Shown here piece by piece: positions 21,340 to 34,620 of a stretch of 64,000 bases of DNA (positions within the stretch are counted from its first letter, which is position 1; every line of letters begins with the position of its first letter). The position numbers and the translations under genes are program-made. Source of the stretch: Adiantum capillus-veneris. Lineage: Eukaryota; Streptophyta; Polypodiopsida; Polypodiales; Pteridaceae. Location of the stretch: positions 59,717,120-59,781,119 of the forward strand of contig CM043956.1 of NCBI GenBank assembly GCA_014529385.2. Reading direction: 5' to 3'. The notes beneath the pieces are model-generated. The model worked only from the letters and a program-made list of their open reading frames with translations, did no database searches and was not told where the DNA came from.

Positions 21340-22151
21340 GTGTTTGTGGAAGCACATGAGAGAAACATTTACCACTTAGAAGTTGTTTTTCATGTTTGAA
21401 AAGAGCTTTAAACTTCTTGAAACCACCTGAAGCACTTGATACCACCTTTAGGTGATTGAAAAAGGTCAACAAAAGTGGTTTGTTTACCACTTTCAATCAC
21501 CTTCAGGTGGTTTGAAATCTTCCAAGTGCTTACATAGGTTCTCATTTAAGCACTTTAAAGCACCTATAGGTGATTGAAAGTGGTCATTTAACCAGTTTCA
21601 AGTGGTTTGTTTACCACTTTCAATCACCTTCAGTTGGATAACACCCAAATCTCGGGTTTATAAAAGCACTCCAGGGGAACATTTACCACTTAGAAGTGGT
21701 TTTTCATGTTTGAAAGTGTCTTTGAACTACTTGAAACCAATTGAATCACTTAGAACCACCTTAGGGTGATTGAAAAAGTTCATCAAACCAGCTTCAAGTG
21801 GTTTGCTGACCACTTTCAATCACCTTTAGGTGGTTTGAAATCTTCCAAGTGCTTACATAGGTTCTCACCTGAGCCCTTGGTAGATTTCAAACTACTTGAA
21901 GCACTTAAACCACTTAAAGGTGATTGAAAAGGGTCATCAAACCACTTTGAATCATCTTTAGATGGTTTAAAATCTTCAAGGTTCTCACCCAAGCACTTGA
22001 CAGATTTCAAACCACCTAAAGCACTTAGAACCACCTACAAAATATTGAAAGTGGTCATTTAACCACTTTCAAGTGGTTTGTTTTTCACTTTCAATCACCT
22101 TCAGATGGTTTGAAAACTTCCAAGTGACTACATAGGTGCTCACCTAAGCAC
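21340..22151. repeat. Palindromic AAGTGGTT satellite, block 2
   Basis: Longer units (about 150-220 bp) are built from TTCAAGTGGTTTGTTTACCACTTTCAATCACCTTCAGG-like segments and CTTCCAAGTGCTTACATAGG. They share the AAGTGGTT/AACCACTT core with block 1. The array ends exactly at the gypsy insertion point, and AAGTGGT motifs resume at 41873 on its far side. Confidence 0.85.
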
Positions 22152-22217
22152 TGACAAAAGCGCAAGCGCAAAACAGACGTGAGGGGCCTTTACGCCAGGC
22201 CCGTGCATGCAAAACTC

Positions 22218-22320
<103 letters not shown>

Positions 22321-22399
22321 TTGTATTATCGTCCTCGGAGGTCAAATATGACCTATGGGACCAAATGAACATGTCATGTGGTGTGAGTGGAGGTCATAA

Positions 22400-24692
22400 G
22401 TGACTCTTGTTGCTCAAAAATGACTGAAATGAGCGTCGCAATAGAGAGTCCACATTGTGGTTGGGAGAGGAAGGTATGTAGGGGGAGCTCATGGCTGAAT
22501 ATATGGGGAAAAAAGGACCTAATTTGGTCAAAATATGAGCACTCAAGTAGTGTGTGGTACTCACTCTCTCGCACTTGATGAGGACATAAAGTGCAAAGTC
22601 GATGAGACTCCTCGCCAGTGCCTCAATGTCCTGTCTTGTAGCGTAGAGAATGGGAGCTAAGACGAATGGAGACAATGGTGCGTATCGCACTTGATTGGAT
22701 GGGCTCAAGGATGTAGGGATGGATTCGGTTACCTCGTTCAAATCAGAAGAAGAGAGATTTGTAGTTCGGGGCAACATGTGTGGTGTAATGGCTGAAGTGA
22801 GAACCTCCAGATTTCTCCCGACCCGTGATACTTTGGTGTTGTAAGAAGGCCTCATTAACTTGGGAGTCGATCGACACATCCTTGACCAAGTGACATGCAT
22901 CCCATCTTCCAAACCATTTCTTAAACTCGAGCATCCACCCCAAACTTAGTATTTTGCTCTTGCATGTCTTTTGGACCTTTTGACTTGCTTCATATGCGAT
23001 TCTAGGAAGTCGATGCAAAGGGCTTCGTTGTGTCTTACGCATGTACTCCACAACCCTTTGCATGCCCAAGACCTCAATTGGAAGCGATTCGGACTCAAGA
23101 AGTAAGAGCATGTAGAGTGTTTGTGTCTTGACTTGGAGAAAGTTGGTGAGAAAATGCTTTTGGACATTCTCAAACTCTTTCCAAGTAGACTTCCCGATGC
23201 TTCCACCCCACACTTCCACTACATAAAGAAGCACCGGTGTCACCAATGTGTTAAAGAGGTACTTTTTGAGAGCCCAACACTTGATCTCTCCAGCATTGCA
23301 CATGTTCTCAAATGCATAATAGGCCCTCTTTCCAGCTTCCATGCGACACATTGCACAATCCTTCCATTTATGATTGGATGGAACCTCAAGGCCAAGGTAC
23401 TTGAAGTGATCTACCACTTCAAGTTGCTCATTATTGTATACAATGCATGGATTTTTGTCATTGAGGGTCTTTACAAGCATAACCTTTGTTTTGGATCCAT
23501 TCATGATCAGCCCACTATGTAGGCAAAAGCGTTTCAAGACACTCATAAGCTTTTGTGCATCTTCTAAGCTATGTGCCAAGAGCACTGCATCATCGACATA
23601 AAGCAAAAGCATGATCACCGCAATTCCGATCTTAACCTCTTTTATCTGCATAAAATCAAGAACCATGCATTCCAATTCATCAATGAGTAGCCCAAAGAGG
23701 GTTGGGGAAAGTGGGCATCCTTGTTTGATACCAATGGTGCTTGCAAAAAATTCTGAAATTCCATCTCCCATACGTAATCGACATATCACTTTTTGGTAGA
23801 TGCAAAAGATTGCATGCATAAATTCTCTCGGCACTTGAAGGCTTTGCATACGTCTCCAAAGATTTCTTGAAATCCGCAAAGCAACAATACAACTTTTTTC
23901 ATTTCAATCGAGACGCTTCCATAAGAACTCGAAGAGTGACAAGGTGATCAATAGTGCTATGATACTTTTGAAAACCTGCTTGGCCAAGTGCATGTTTTCC
24001 ATTCTTTTCATCCCATTCACTTATCTTCATCTCCATGATACATCCAAATAACTTTACCATCAAAGAACCAACCATTATAGTGTGATAGTTGTTCACATTG
24101 TTTACATCTCCTCCTTTGTGCAAAGGTTTGATCCAATTTGCACTCCAATCATGAGGCTTTCCATGATGAGGTGCAAGGTTAAACATATCACATATCCAAT
24201 ATCGTGTTTTCTTGCTTGTCCATTTAATCATTTCAACCTTTACACCTTGAGGTCCCCTGCCTTGCTAATAGCAAGTTTCTCAAGCGCGCGGCATACATCT
24301 TCAATGGTAAAGAAGGGAGACATAAATAGAAGGGAGCTACAACACTCTATCTTATTAACATTGGGTTTCTCATAGAGGTTCTTGCAATGCATATACATAT
24401 CCTCAAGAGTCAAGTCACCAAAGCTCTCAACGTGCTTGCCTCTTAGATTTTGCCAAAACTTGCCACATGCATGTGGTTTCTCTTGCGCTAAAAGAAGTTG
24501 TTTTTTGACTTCCCACCTTCTCTTCTTCTTTTGAGCAAGTGCTTTGTATGTGTGTGAAAATTCCAAGTAAACTTCCTTGCCTTTGCTTGCATCCAATCTT
24601 AGCAAGTGTTTTCGGGCTTGACTACATTCTATATCAAACCATTTCTTCTTGGTGATACCCTTCTTAGACCTTTTCCAAGACATGTGTTTCAC
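22400..24692 (-). pseudogene. LINE ORF2, linker, reverse transcriptase and C-terminal zinc-like region
   Basis: 24692-24240 is the linker upstream of RT (KKKWFDIECSQARKHLLRLD). A frameshift near 24238 leads into 24231-23899, with HKGGDVNNVNNYHTI and ALGQAGFQKYHSTIDH. A stop near 23900 and another frameshift precede 23879-22743, where RT palm motifs are clear: IKQGCPLSPTLFGLLIDELE (residues 51-70) and LLLYVDDAVLL (residues 91-101), with the catalytic Asp pair present. The C-terminal Cys/His region is visible near 22610-22540 in another frame (LCTLC...YHTLLEC). At least three lesions make it inactive. Confidence 0.85.
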
Positions 24693-24767
24693 CGAAAAGC
24701 ATTACTTCGCACAAGAGCAAATTCCTTCTTTGAAAAATTTACATTTTCATTCTAATGTTGGGCTCTC

Positions 24768-25721
24768 TTAATGCTCTATCATGCTTAACATTTTGTCCAC
24801 CTTATCAGCATATATAAGTGCTCGTTTGAAGACTAGACATAGGTACAAACGATTTACATCATGCTTGGAGGCTACATGCTCGGGCTGTTTACCACACTTA
24901 AGGTCAATGCATAACATCGTATGATTCGATTCCGGATTCCATTCACCAAGTGTAAAGCTTTGTATGCATTCTAGAGTGGCTTCCAAGAACAACATATAGT
25001 CAATAACGCTATCACCATTGTGCTTTCTACATGTAAAGTCATTGGTACCTTGCCATAGAGATACACCATTTTCAATGAGCATTCTGGTACTATTGCACAT
25101 ATGTAAAAGTGACTTTCCATAGTAATCCAGTTCTTTTGCATCATTAGAACTTCGATTATACATGTATGAGTCATCCATTCTTCTTGAGACATGTGGCATG
25201 TCAACTTGTTGTGTGTCGTGTTGTAACATATTTGTGTGAGAATTCATGTCTCCAAAAACAATGACTTCATCTTGATCCTTGTAATGAGAAATGTCTTTCT
25301 CTAGTTCAACAAAGGGATGATCTCTATCCATATCCAAGCGAGCATAAAAGTTGGAGTCATAGTGAGGAATGTGGCAACCAGCCACAAACATGACTTGCCC
25401 ATTTGGTGGGCTGATTTTCAGCCATAAGTAGCGTTTATACTTATCTTCTTTGACAATGGAAACATCTTTCAAACCCTTTTTGGTCATACATGCTACGCCT
25501 CCCTGGCCTCTTTGTTGCTTTGCATTTTTGGTCCACATCAAAGAATGCACATCGTATTTGTCAAATCCAAGAATTTGTTGTGCATCATGCTCCCATGTTT
25601 TGACAAGAAGTATCACATCGGAGTCATTGGTAAGCTCATCAATGCCAATTCCCACATTCCATGCATACCGGTTACAATTCCAAAATCTTATTCGCAAGCA
25701 TGAGTTGGACTCATAGATCAT
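24768..25721 (-). pseudogene. LINE ORF2, APE-like endonuclease domain
   Basis: A 317-residue open segment begins at 25721. Exonuclease-endonuclease-phosphatase motifs are visible: RFWNCN (residues 12-17), VIVFGDMNSHT (153-163), VIDYML (239-244) and the final S-x-H motif as SNHTMLCIDL (265-274). Two expected catalytic positions are changed: the metal-binding Glu of the usual ETW motif is Lys41 (KTW), and the Asp of SDH is Asn266. The domain would nick target DNA for reverse transcription but is predicted inactive here. A TAA at 24770-24768 separates it from the rest of ORF2, which continues in the same frame. Confidence 0.85.
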
Positions 25722-25727
25722 GTATCC

Positions 25728-26708
25728 CTATTTGTTGGGTGGACTTGCATCCTCCTCGAGTGGCTTTTCTTCTTGAGATGACACCTTGACCTTCTTGCTT
25801 CTTTCCTCATATGATTTGTGACGTATATTTTGTTGCATAAGAGTGTGATCCTCATATACATTACAACCCGTTTCTTTGAGGTAGATCCAACTATTGTCAA
25901 GGATGATCTTTCTCTTTACCTCATCAACCATGGTACATAGAATAGGTCTTTCTCCCAAGCGAGGGACTCCTTGTTTTCCAACTCGATGTGCACCATAAGC
26001 CATGATTCCTGACATGCCAAAGTGTGTAGCAAAAAAATCTTCAATAGCAACCGCAAGAGATTGGGGTGTTTCCATGCTTTCCTCCTTGATTCCATGAATG
26101 ACGATGTTCTTTGAGCATTTTTTTCATTCTTGCAATTCTTGAGTGTCCACATTCTCCACATTCTTTCCTTGGACAACAGCTTGCCTGATAGGAGATGTAA
26201 AAACCACATTATCCTTACATATATCAGCCCATGATTTGGATGCATTTCTCATCTCACATAGATCATGTCGTATTGTATCTATCGTTTCTTGTTTCAATAC
26301 ATGATCACTCTCAACTTTGCTCAAGTGCTCTTTCAATACATTCATGTCAACAAGAGAGCGTTTACATTCTTGAACTTCATTCTCAAGATGCATCAAGCGT
26401 GTTGTTTGCATTTCAGGAACCTTCTTGAAGTGCTCATTGTCCACAACGAGAACTCTTAAAGTGCCATTGTCCATTGCAAGTGCACGCAACTCTTCACCTT
26501 GCTTGTTGATGGTTTTTTGTAATGAGATCAAGTAAGCCATGATCATTGTTTCCATTGTTGTAGATGATGTGGTTGGATTAGCATCCAAATTCCTTGGAGA
26601 TTTTGCATCATTATCCATGGCGAGTGTGGATTTTTCACCCTTGCGAGTTTTGTCTGACATTGCCTTCAAGTTGGCAACAAAAACAAAAAGTTTTGATAGT
26701 TTTTTCAA
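25728..26708 (-). pseudogene. LINE ORF1 protein (coiled coil plus RRM-like domain), one stop
   Basis: From the ATG at 26708 the frame runs about 327 codons, with a single TGA at 26126-26124. The N-terminal half is charged and has heptad-like Leu spacing, suggesting a coiled coil. After the stop it reads IVIHGIKEESMETPQSLAVA, AYGAHRVGKQ and ILDNSWIYLKETGCNVYED. This resembles the RNA-recognition fold of L1 ORF1 proteins of the animal (Transposase_22) type. The zinc-knuckle ORF1 usual in flowering-plant L1 elements is not seen. The role would be RNA binding and particle assembly. ORF1 ends six bases before the ORF2 start at 25721. Confidence 0.7.
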
Positions 26709-26881
26709 TTATGAGATGTTGTTATAGAAAAGCCCTCCATTACACAAAAAAATCATGTCTTTACATCAATGCGTAGAGGGCTTTGTGCTCTTTGATGGAG
26801 ACTATAGATCACCTAAATCAGAGTTCAAATGAGCGAGTTATGGTCAAAAGAGTGAACTACTGTCTACTAGGTCCAAAAACG

Positions 26882-26957
<76 letters not shown>

Positions 26958-27607
26958 TATAGTTCATTCTCTAAGGAAATCTCATGTGGATGAAGATCAT
27001 ACTCCTATGCATAGTGACCATTGGAGTCAGCGTGTGTGCATGACTTCTCTTTTAAGTGCTCCCTTGATAGTGACCTCTCAATGCTCTTTTATAGGTGCAA
27101 GCTAGCTTACTACAAACTAATTAGGTTTCGGGCCCTAAGATGGAGAGACAAAGCGAGCAGCCGGGTCCTGGATGGTTGACAGGTGCTTTGTTTTGGGAGA
27201 AATAAAAAAATGATATTCTCCTAGGTGGGCCTTTGTGACCATCACTTAGAGAGAGATGGAACATATCAAAGGTTTTTTTTACAAAGTTTGGCTTGGGAGA
27301 ATAGAGACTAAATTACCCTATTGAGGAAGTGCGTCATGGATGAGATGCCGGTGAATTGCACGCTTTACTCGGCATTGGTGTAGCGCGCTTGTCAACTTCA
27401 ATGCCGGTTAAGGCATGCCTTCGATGTCATTCTTTGATTTGTTGGCATCATCACATGTTTTGGGTATGTTTGTTGATGCGTTGATATCCATTCCTTTGCT
27501 TTTTTTGCTTTCTCTGCATGCCATGTGTGTGCGTTGTTGGTGCGTATTTGACTGTGGGTGTGCACTTATGCGTGTAGTGTATGTATGTGTGTTTACATTT
27601 ATGTGCT

Positions 27608-27643
<36 letters not shown>

Positions 27644-27754
27644 GAAAGAGAGAGAGAGGCTGAATTTACTGAACAAGAGAGAGATATGGTGAGAGAGTGA
27701 GAGATGGGAGAGCCTATGTGAGGGTGAGTGTGTGTGCATGTGTGTGTGTGTGTG

Positions 27755-27814
<60 letters not shown>

Positions 27815-28172
27815 GGAGCTGAACAAGGGTGAGAGAGAGTGGGATTATGGGCACTAGGAGAGGGTGAGTGTGTGTGTGTGTATGTAGGTATTTGTGAGTG
27901 TGGGTGTGTATGTATGGTGAGAGAGAGAGAGAGAGAGTTGGTCGCTTGTGATAATGGAGGAGAGAGGGAGGGAGATGGAGCCAAGCAAGAGGGAGAGGGA
28001 GAGGGTGGTGCCGAGGGTGGCAGTCCCCCTCTGTGAGCACAAGGACAAGGGGTGGGGGGGAGGGGGGTGGCAACACCCTGCAGCAATCAAAAAAACGTTT
28101 TTTTAATAATTTTTTAAAGCTCCCCTCTTGGGGTTTTTTTCCACAACCAAGGATTTTGAAAGCCAGCCATTA

Positions 28173-28188
28173 TTATCCCTCCCCTTAT
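28173..28188 (-). promoter_or_regulatory. Polypurine tract of the Tat-like gypsy
   Basis: The minus strand reads ATAAGGGGAGGGATAA directly before the LTR start TAATGG, as expected for plus-strand priming. Confidence 0.7.
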
Positions 28189-28254
28189 GACTAGAGGCAT
28201 TTATGACTTTAGCCCTACTTTTGATTCTCTAGACGAAGAGTTGGAGGGTTCTCT

Positions 28255-31200
28255 CTCCTCTGGAATATCTATCATGAACTCTAGATCAAACCTTAAGAAG
28301 TACCTTTTGAGCCTCCATCCAATAACTCTTGTCTTGTGAATTCGATCATCTGCCTCCATCAATATGTAGCTACTATTGGTGTATCACCTTTTGATGATGA
28401 ATGGCCCTTCCTATCTGGGCTGAAACTTCTTATATTTCCTAGTGTTGAGTCTATTGTCGTATCAAGATACTAACATTCCTTTCTTCAGACCCTTTTCCTT
28501 AAGCCCTTGATTGAATGTAATTTGGCATCATTCTGCTTGCGTCGTATAATAGTTGATCGAATCTTCCTTTTCTAGCTGAAGCCTTTCTAGATCCAGGATG
28601 TGGTTGCGGAGATGGGCAATTGGGCGTTTTCAATGACTAGTCATTACTCGCAAGCTGGTTATCTATACCTGAATGGGTAGAATGGCCTCTTTTCCATATA
28701 CCAGATGGAAAGGGGTGAAACCTAGTGATGTTCGAAATGTCGTGTGACAGGCCCAACTTGAGCGACCAAGAGATGCTTATCCCAATCGCTTGTGTGGTTA
28801 TTCACCTGCTTTGTGATGAACTTACTGATCATGTCATTTACATTTCCCACTAGACCATTGCACTGGGGATAGTATGGAGTGGAGTGTTGGTGTGTGATGC
28901 CTAGATTTTTCATCAGTTCTCCCACCAAGTTGCCTCTAAAACCTGGCCCTCTATTAGATATTATCTCTAGAGGTGTGCCAAAATGACAACAGATGTGCTC
29001 AAATATGAAGTTAGCCACTTCCTTGGATGACAATGTATGTGGTGGCTGCTACCTCTGCCCATCTGGTCATATAGTCTACACCAGCTAGAATGTACAGTTT
29101 ACCTGACTAGGCCCTTGGGACCAATTGAATCTATTCCCCACTTCTCAAACGGGCCATATGAGATGATGGAAGTTTGTGGCTGATAGGTTAGTGTTCGGTC
29201 ACTGGATACTTGACAAGCTCTGCATGTTTCAATCCAATGATGCACATCCCAATTCACACTAGGCGAACAAAATCCTGCTTGTAAAATCTTCCTACTAGTA
29301 ATATCTAGAGCAAGTGTTTGCCCCAAACACCATCATGGAAACTTGAGGTCACCTCTGTGATTTCACTGGAGATTGGTACTCACCTGAGGATCTGTAGAGT
29401 CTTTGCCCTTGCAGTACAAGGTGCTCTTTATAAGGAGGTATCTTGTTGCCTTTTGGACAATCCATTGTTTCTGGCCCTTGGTATACAAGACAATCTCCTA
29501 TGTCTAAGAAGTTGATGATATCAAGCATAGCATCGCTACACTAAAAGAGGGGCAACTTAAATTTGATTGCTCCTATGGGAACATCTTGTATTCTTTCCTT
29601 GGCTAGAGCATCTGCTTCTTGATTTTTATCCTAGGAGCATGAAAGAATTGCACTGCTTCAAACTTTCTTAAAAGATCCTTAACTTGGCATAACTGGCCAA
29701 GAAAAACCTGATTTTTATAAATCCAAGTGTCATTTATTAGCTTTATCAAGAGCATGGCATCACCAAACACATTTAGGTGCTAAAGCCCTTGCAAAACACA
29801 TTGTTCTAATCCAAGAATTAGGGCCACATACTCAGATTTCTTGTTGGAGTGGGAGTGTAGTAGCTGCCCAATAGAGAAGACCTTTTCCACTTGCTCGTTG
29901 AAAATGATGATGCCAGGTTAAGCTTGGTCCACCGTCCTTTTGTAAGCTCCATGGAGCAAATAAAAGAGAGTGAGCTCCTTCTAGATGAGTAAATTCTACC
30001 ATTGGTGTCACTCCTTTGCCTCATGTGTTGACCTTCTTCTCATAATGATGATGAGTAATAATATCTGCTAGATTGGCTCTAGTGGAGTATCCACTTGCAT
30101 AGTGTAATAAAACTCTTGTAATCTCACAAGCCACATAGAGATTCTAGATGAGACATCCATGTGTTGCATTACATAAAAAAAGACTTCTTCCATTGTTAGA
30201 ATTACAAAGGGTCAAGGAAATAGATAAGAGCAGAACTTTGTAGTGGCAAACATCAATGCAAGCATTATGTGCTCTATCGTTGTGAATCCTTTTCTGATGG
30301 GGTCATGACATGACTAGAGAAGTAGATAGGACGCATAAAAGAGGTTTGGGGGTCCTTCTGAATTAGTACATCCCCAAGTGTGTCACTTCCTACACTAGGG
30401 TTAGCATAAAATGGCTCGTCCCATCTAGGGGGTGCAATGGTGGGAAGTGAAGCCAGGATCTATTTCACTTCGCTAAACTATTGCTCATTTTCTTCGCTCC
30501 ATAGGAAGAAATCTCTATGGGTGATTGATGTAAAGGGAGAACCACTTGAGAGAGAAAGTGAATGAACCTACTCAAATACCTTACCTTCTAAAGGAAAGAG
30601 ACCAATCGCTTAACTGTTGTGGGTGATGACAAAGATACTAAAGCTTGAACCTTGCATGGGTTAGCCTCAATTCCTTTGGCTGAAATTACATGGCCAAGAA
30701 GAGTGACCTTGCTTTCACCAATGTGACACTTATCTACATTAATGTGGCCACCCAAGGCGTGCAACCTAGCTAGTCCATCATAGACCTTTCTCAAATGAAG
30801 TGAGTAAGGGCTCTAGATTAAAAAATCATCTATGAAAACCCACATTGACTTACCAAAGTATGGCTAGAAGACAAAAGTGACATAGCGTTTGGAATGTGGC
30901 CGGAGCGTTGGTGAGGCCAAACGGCATCACTCTGTAAGAAAAACATCCCCATGGTGTTATGAAGGTTGTCTTTTTTTAATCTTCTTCTGCAATGCTAATC
31001 TAGAAGTAGCCTGAGTAGCCACCACATACTGTGTAGCATTCATGACGTGCTACCTCGTTGAGAATCTTGTCTTGGAATGGGAGAGAAAAATGATCCCTCT
31101 TTGTTGCTGCATTGAGAGGCTTGTAGTCTACACAAACTCTCCACTTACTGTTCTTCTTTGGCGTGACCACCACTAGAGAGACCCACTCTAAGTCTTCGAC

Positions 31201-34200
31201 GGGGTAAATGAAACCTGCCTGTTGAAATTTCCTTACCTCTTTGAGCAATGCCTCTTGATGAACTACCCCAGGCCTTCTGGGCTTTTTCACTATAGGCTTA
31301 CTTCCTTCCTTGAGTCTTAAGCGGTGCTACACCATGTGATGCCTGTGATCTTGTCATAACTATCAATGAAAAGTGTGATGAAGTTATCTAGCACAGAGAT
31401 GTATTCTTCTCTCTCTTCACTAACTAACTCACTAGAGAGCATCCGATCTAACTTACTTGTATCCACCAAGGGTTGCATGCATGATGGTCCCTTTTGGTTC
31501 TTCGATGGTGCTTCAGACTATTTCAATCTCTTTGGATATCTGAGGATGACTCTCATCACTTTGATGCTATTGTCGCTCTCTTTAGTTGTTGTCGTCTCTT
31601 CTCCTGAGGTGGTGGAAGATTCACTGGTAAATTCATCTTTTGATGCCTTCAAGATCATGTTTTTTTTCTTCCCAGTCTCTTCATGTTGTAGAATATGGAC
31701 TTCCCTTTATCCTTCATCTAGATCATTCCGGTACTCTACTCCTGCTTAGCCTCCATAGCCATGCGCCATGGTATTTCGAGAATGATAGGGTAGCCCTCCC
31801 CTTTGTGCCGCATGGCAAAAATGTCTACCTCCACTTTTGTGTTGAATGCCTTCACCTTGACTACACTCATAATGCCTACGCACTTCACTTTGACGTTATT
31901 TTCCATTTTAGCATGGCAAGGTGTTGGCCTACTTACCTCTAGGCCTAGATGGTACATCATTTTCTCACTCATCACGCATATCTGCACATACCATCTATGT
32001 ATATGTTTGAGATGCGTTGTCCCTTGATGTGGGCATCCATGATAGGTATGATGTCATCTTGATTCCTCCCATAGATATCCCCAGCTATCCTTGGTCTTGA
32101 CTTTCTAGTACTTACCATCTTTGTCCATTGTCTCCTCATCCTAGGTGCAAGATAGAGTAATTGGGGCTATGTTATTTTTGGACCCTGCATCAAAAAATTC
32201 TTGAACTAGTTCATATGATTTAGCATACTCGCCTAGCAAAAAATCCACGATGTTGATCTTCCATCAAGGCTTAGACGCATGCTTGCTAGGCTCTCCTTTT
32301 CCTTTCATCTTTTCCTCCCTTTGAGAGGCCTCTTTGTGCCTAGCACGCTTCACTCCCATGGCATCTACTCCTTCTAATTTTCCTTTTCCTTTGTCCTTCT
32401 CTTTGACGCGCTCTTCTACCTTCACCTTTCCTTTAGCTTCAAGACTGATGACACTCACTGCTTGGTTTCCAGCAAGTGGTGGAGGTAGCGGTGGAGTGAG
32501 AGGTTGCGGTGGTGGTGGTGGTTGTACGGGCAGTTGAATGATTTGGACCGGTGGAATCGACTCTGGTTGCCTGGGTGGTGGTGGCCTCACCCTTGGTGGA
32601 GAAATCTGATTTTTTCTTACTCCCCTATTGAAATTCTGCCTTCTTGGATGAGGACAATAGTACATGCCATGGCCGTCCTCTCCACAATTGTAACAATGGT
32701 AGTCCTGATTTTGTCTTTGCTGCCCTCTTCCTTGCTCTAGATTTTTGGCAGTGCATGCACTTAATGCACCAGATGTACTGAAAGATTCTCTAGCTAGTTG
32801 GTGATTCGGTTGAGCAGGTCTTGTTGACCTTCAACCGGAACCTGTGCTTGATTCCTCTAAACTGTTGTTGTAGGTGAGGCTACGTGTGGTCGGGCCCTAC
32901 CTGGCTCCTCTTCCTCAGTAGTTTAGGCTTGTAGATTCAATTTCTTATATTCAAGACGAGCTACTTCAACTGCTACCTCATACATAGCAGGAAACCTTCC
33001 CTTCACCTTCTCTTTAAGAATTGGCCATAAACCAGCCACAAACCGGTCTTTATTTAGGAAACCGGGTGCCCCTTTGCCCTCCCTCAGCAATTCAACCCAT
33101 CATCCCCATAGATCCACAAACTTCGATTTGTAAGCTGAAAATTCGGCCATACTTCCTTGATTCAACTCCATCTGCAATTGCCACAATTTCTCCGATGTGG
33201 TGCCTTCTCCAATGCGCCTTAGAAATGATGATCTTAGCAGGTTCCACCTCTCCTTGGTGGCTTGCACCAAGGTGTTGTATCATGATCTTGCTTCCACTTT
33301 CATCAACAGTGGAAAAAAATGCAGACACGAAGCATCATCATCCCTTTCATAGATGACACATGCTATTTCAAGATTATCAAAGAAATCCGAAGCATCGTCC
33401 GCCACCTTACCATGAAGGTTGGGAAGGAAATCTTTGCCATTGCAAAGCACAGTTTTCAAAGTCTTTGTTTTCTCCTTCTTAATAAACACAGGTAGCTTAG
33501 CGGCTTATAATGGCTTCCTACAAGGTTGGGTGGATAGATCAAAACAGGATGAAAATTGGAACATTGAAGGATTGATGGTAATCCAACATGGGGAGGATAA
33601 TGGGATTTGGGGAGCTAAGCATCTCTCCTAGCACCACAGCACCACACAAAAACACAATCTTCTACTAATAGAAAATATTCCTATCTACATATATATGTAT
33701 GTGGATGTGTTGCAAAATATAAATGGTAAAGCGTTTGGTCCCTTATCCATGATGTCTAGAGTGTAGAGTACTCACTTAAACCCTTACCATGCCAGCGTTG
33801 ACAAGTCGACATATCCACAAGAGTTCATCGCCCTTCATAGACTCCACCTTCCCTTCATTGCTCAACACGTATGGGGTGATGATGGCAACCTGTTTGACCA
33901 CTCCTAGCCTTTTAGCTAGCAGCAGTTTCAAGTAATTATTGTAATCGGCTCGTTGCATGAATTCCACACCATTTAATTGTGGCTCATCTCCGGCCCACTG
34001 GGTTTCACCCGTGGTCCTCAATAGTTTCTTCACGCGATGAGTTGATGGGGAGAGGAGAAAGGCCCTCTACCCGCCTTTCAAAATAGCAAGGACAGTTGTA
34101 GCCAAACCAATCCTCTCTAGGGCATGGGAACCTCCTTATCACCTCCGCTTCGGGGTTGTCAAAGTGAGCTGGTAGCACTCACATGTGCGCTGCAAACCAA

Positions 34201-34620
34201 TAGGCGATCTTTCGCCTCTTTGCCAGGATGACTTTCTTCCTGGAAGCCTAGGCACGATCTACTTTCTAGAGCCAAACTAAAAGCGCTTGCATGGCTAGGT
34301 GTTTCTCCTTCCTTGGGGGTCATGTGATTTAGGATTGGCCTAGCCCTCCTTTTCCCTTGGCACGAGCATCCCCTTTGGGCCACTTAGGCGGAGAGGCTAC
34401 ACTTCTATTTTCAGATTACTTGGAGAAGAGAGGCTTTACTAACCTCTTTCCTTCCTTAATATGGATGATTTCTTCGTAGTGGACATCAATGTAGAGGATT
34501 TTTGCTTCTCCTTTACTTTCGTTGATGGCACTCATTGATAGAGTGCAGTGGGTGGTGGCAATGAGAGCAGCCTGCTGCCCTTCCTTGAGTGGCTCTTGAT
34601 TCATGGTTAGAATGAGAGAT
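28255..34620 (-). pseudogene. Tat-like Ty3/gypsy gag-pol, heavily interrupted
   Basis: Reading the minus strand: an N-terminal region (34604-34416), a retrotransposon gag core (about 33490-32900), and a CCHC knuckle near 32690-32645 (CYNCGEDGHGMYYC). A Pro-rich then Lys/Glu-rich linker (32665-32264) precedes a retropepsin remnant (31987-31736). Reverse transcriptase follows, with WRVCVDYKPLNAAT near 31150-31105, FIDDF near 30830 and LLGHVISAKGIE near 30690. A first RNase H (FYANPSVGSDTLGDVLIQKD, about 30430-30365) is followed by a second, archaeal-type RNase H (SEYVALILGLE near 29835-29800). Last comes integrase with a zinc region near 29250-29190, KWGIDSIGP near 29135-29110, and a core near 28960-28850. 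The paired RNase H domains point to the Tat lineage. Many stops and frameshifts are present. Confidence 0.8.

Noticed and set aside
19690-22146. CRISPR-like regular repeats
   Set aside because: Unit lengths are irregular, there are no unique spacers of constant size, and the context is a plant nuclear genome.
28722-29326. Host gene with nuclease motif
   Set aside because: The motifs and order are those of gypsy integrase, continuous with the reverse transcriptase upstream on the same strand.
31366-31942. Plus-strand open frames within the minus-strand gypsy
   Set aside because: Antisense shadows of the gypsy protease region; no motif of their own.
32504-32740. Gly-rich plus-strand frame
   Set aside because: Antisense of the Pro-rich linker in the gypsy gag.
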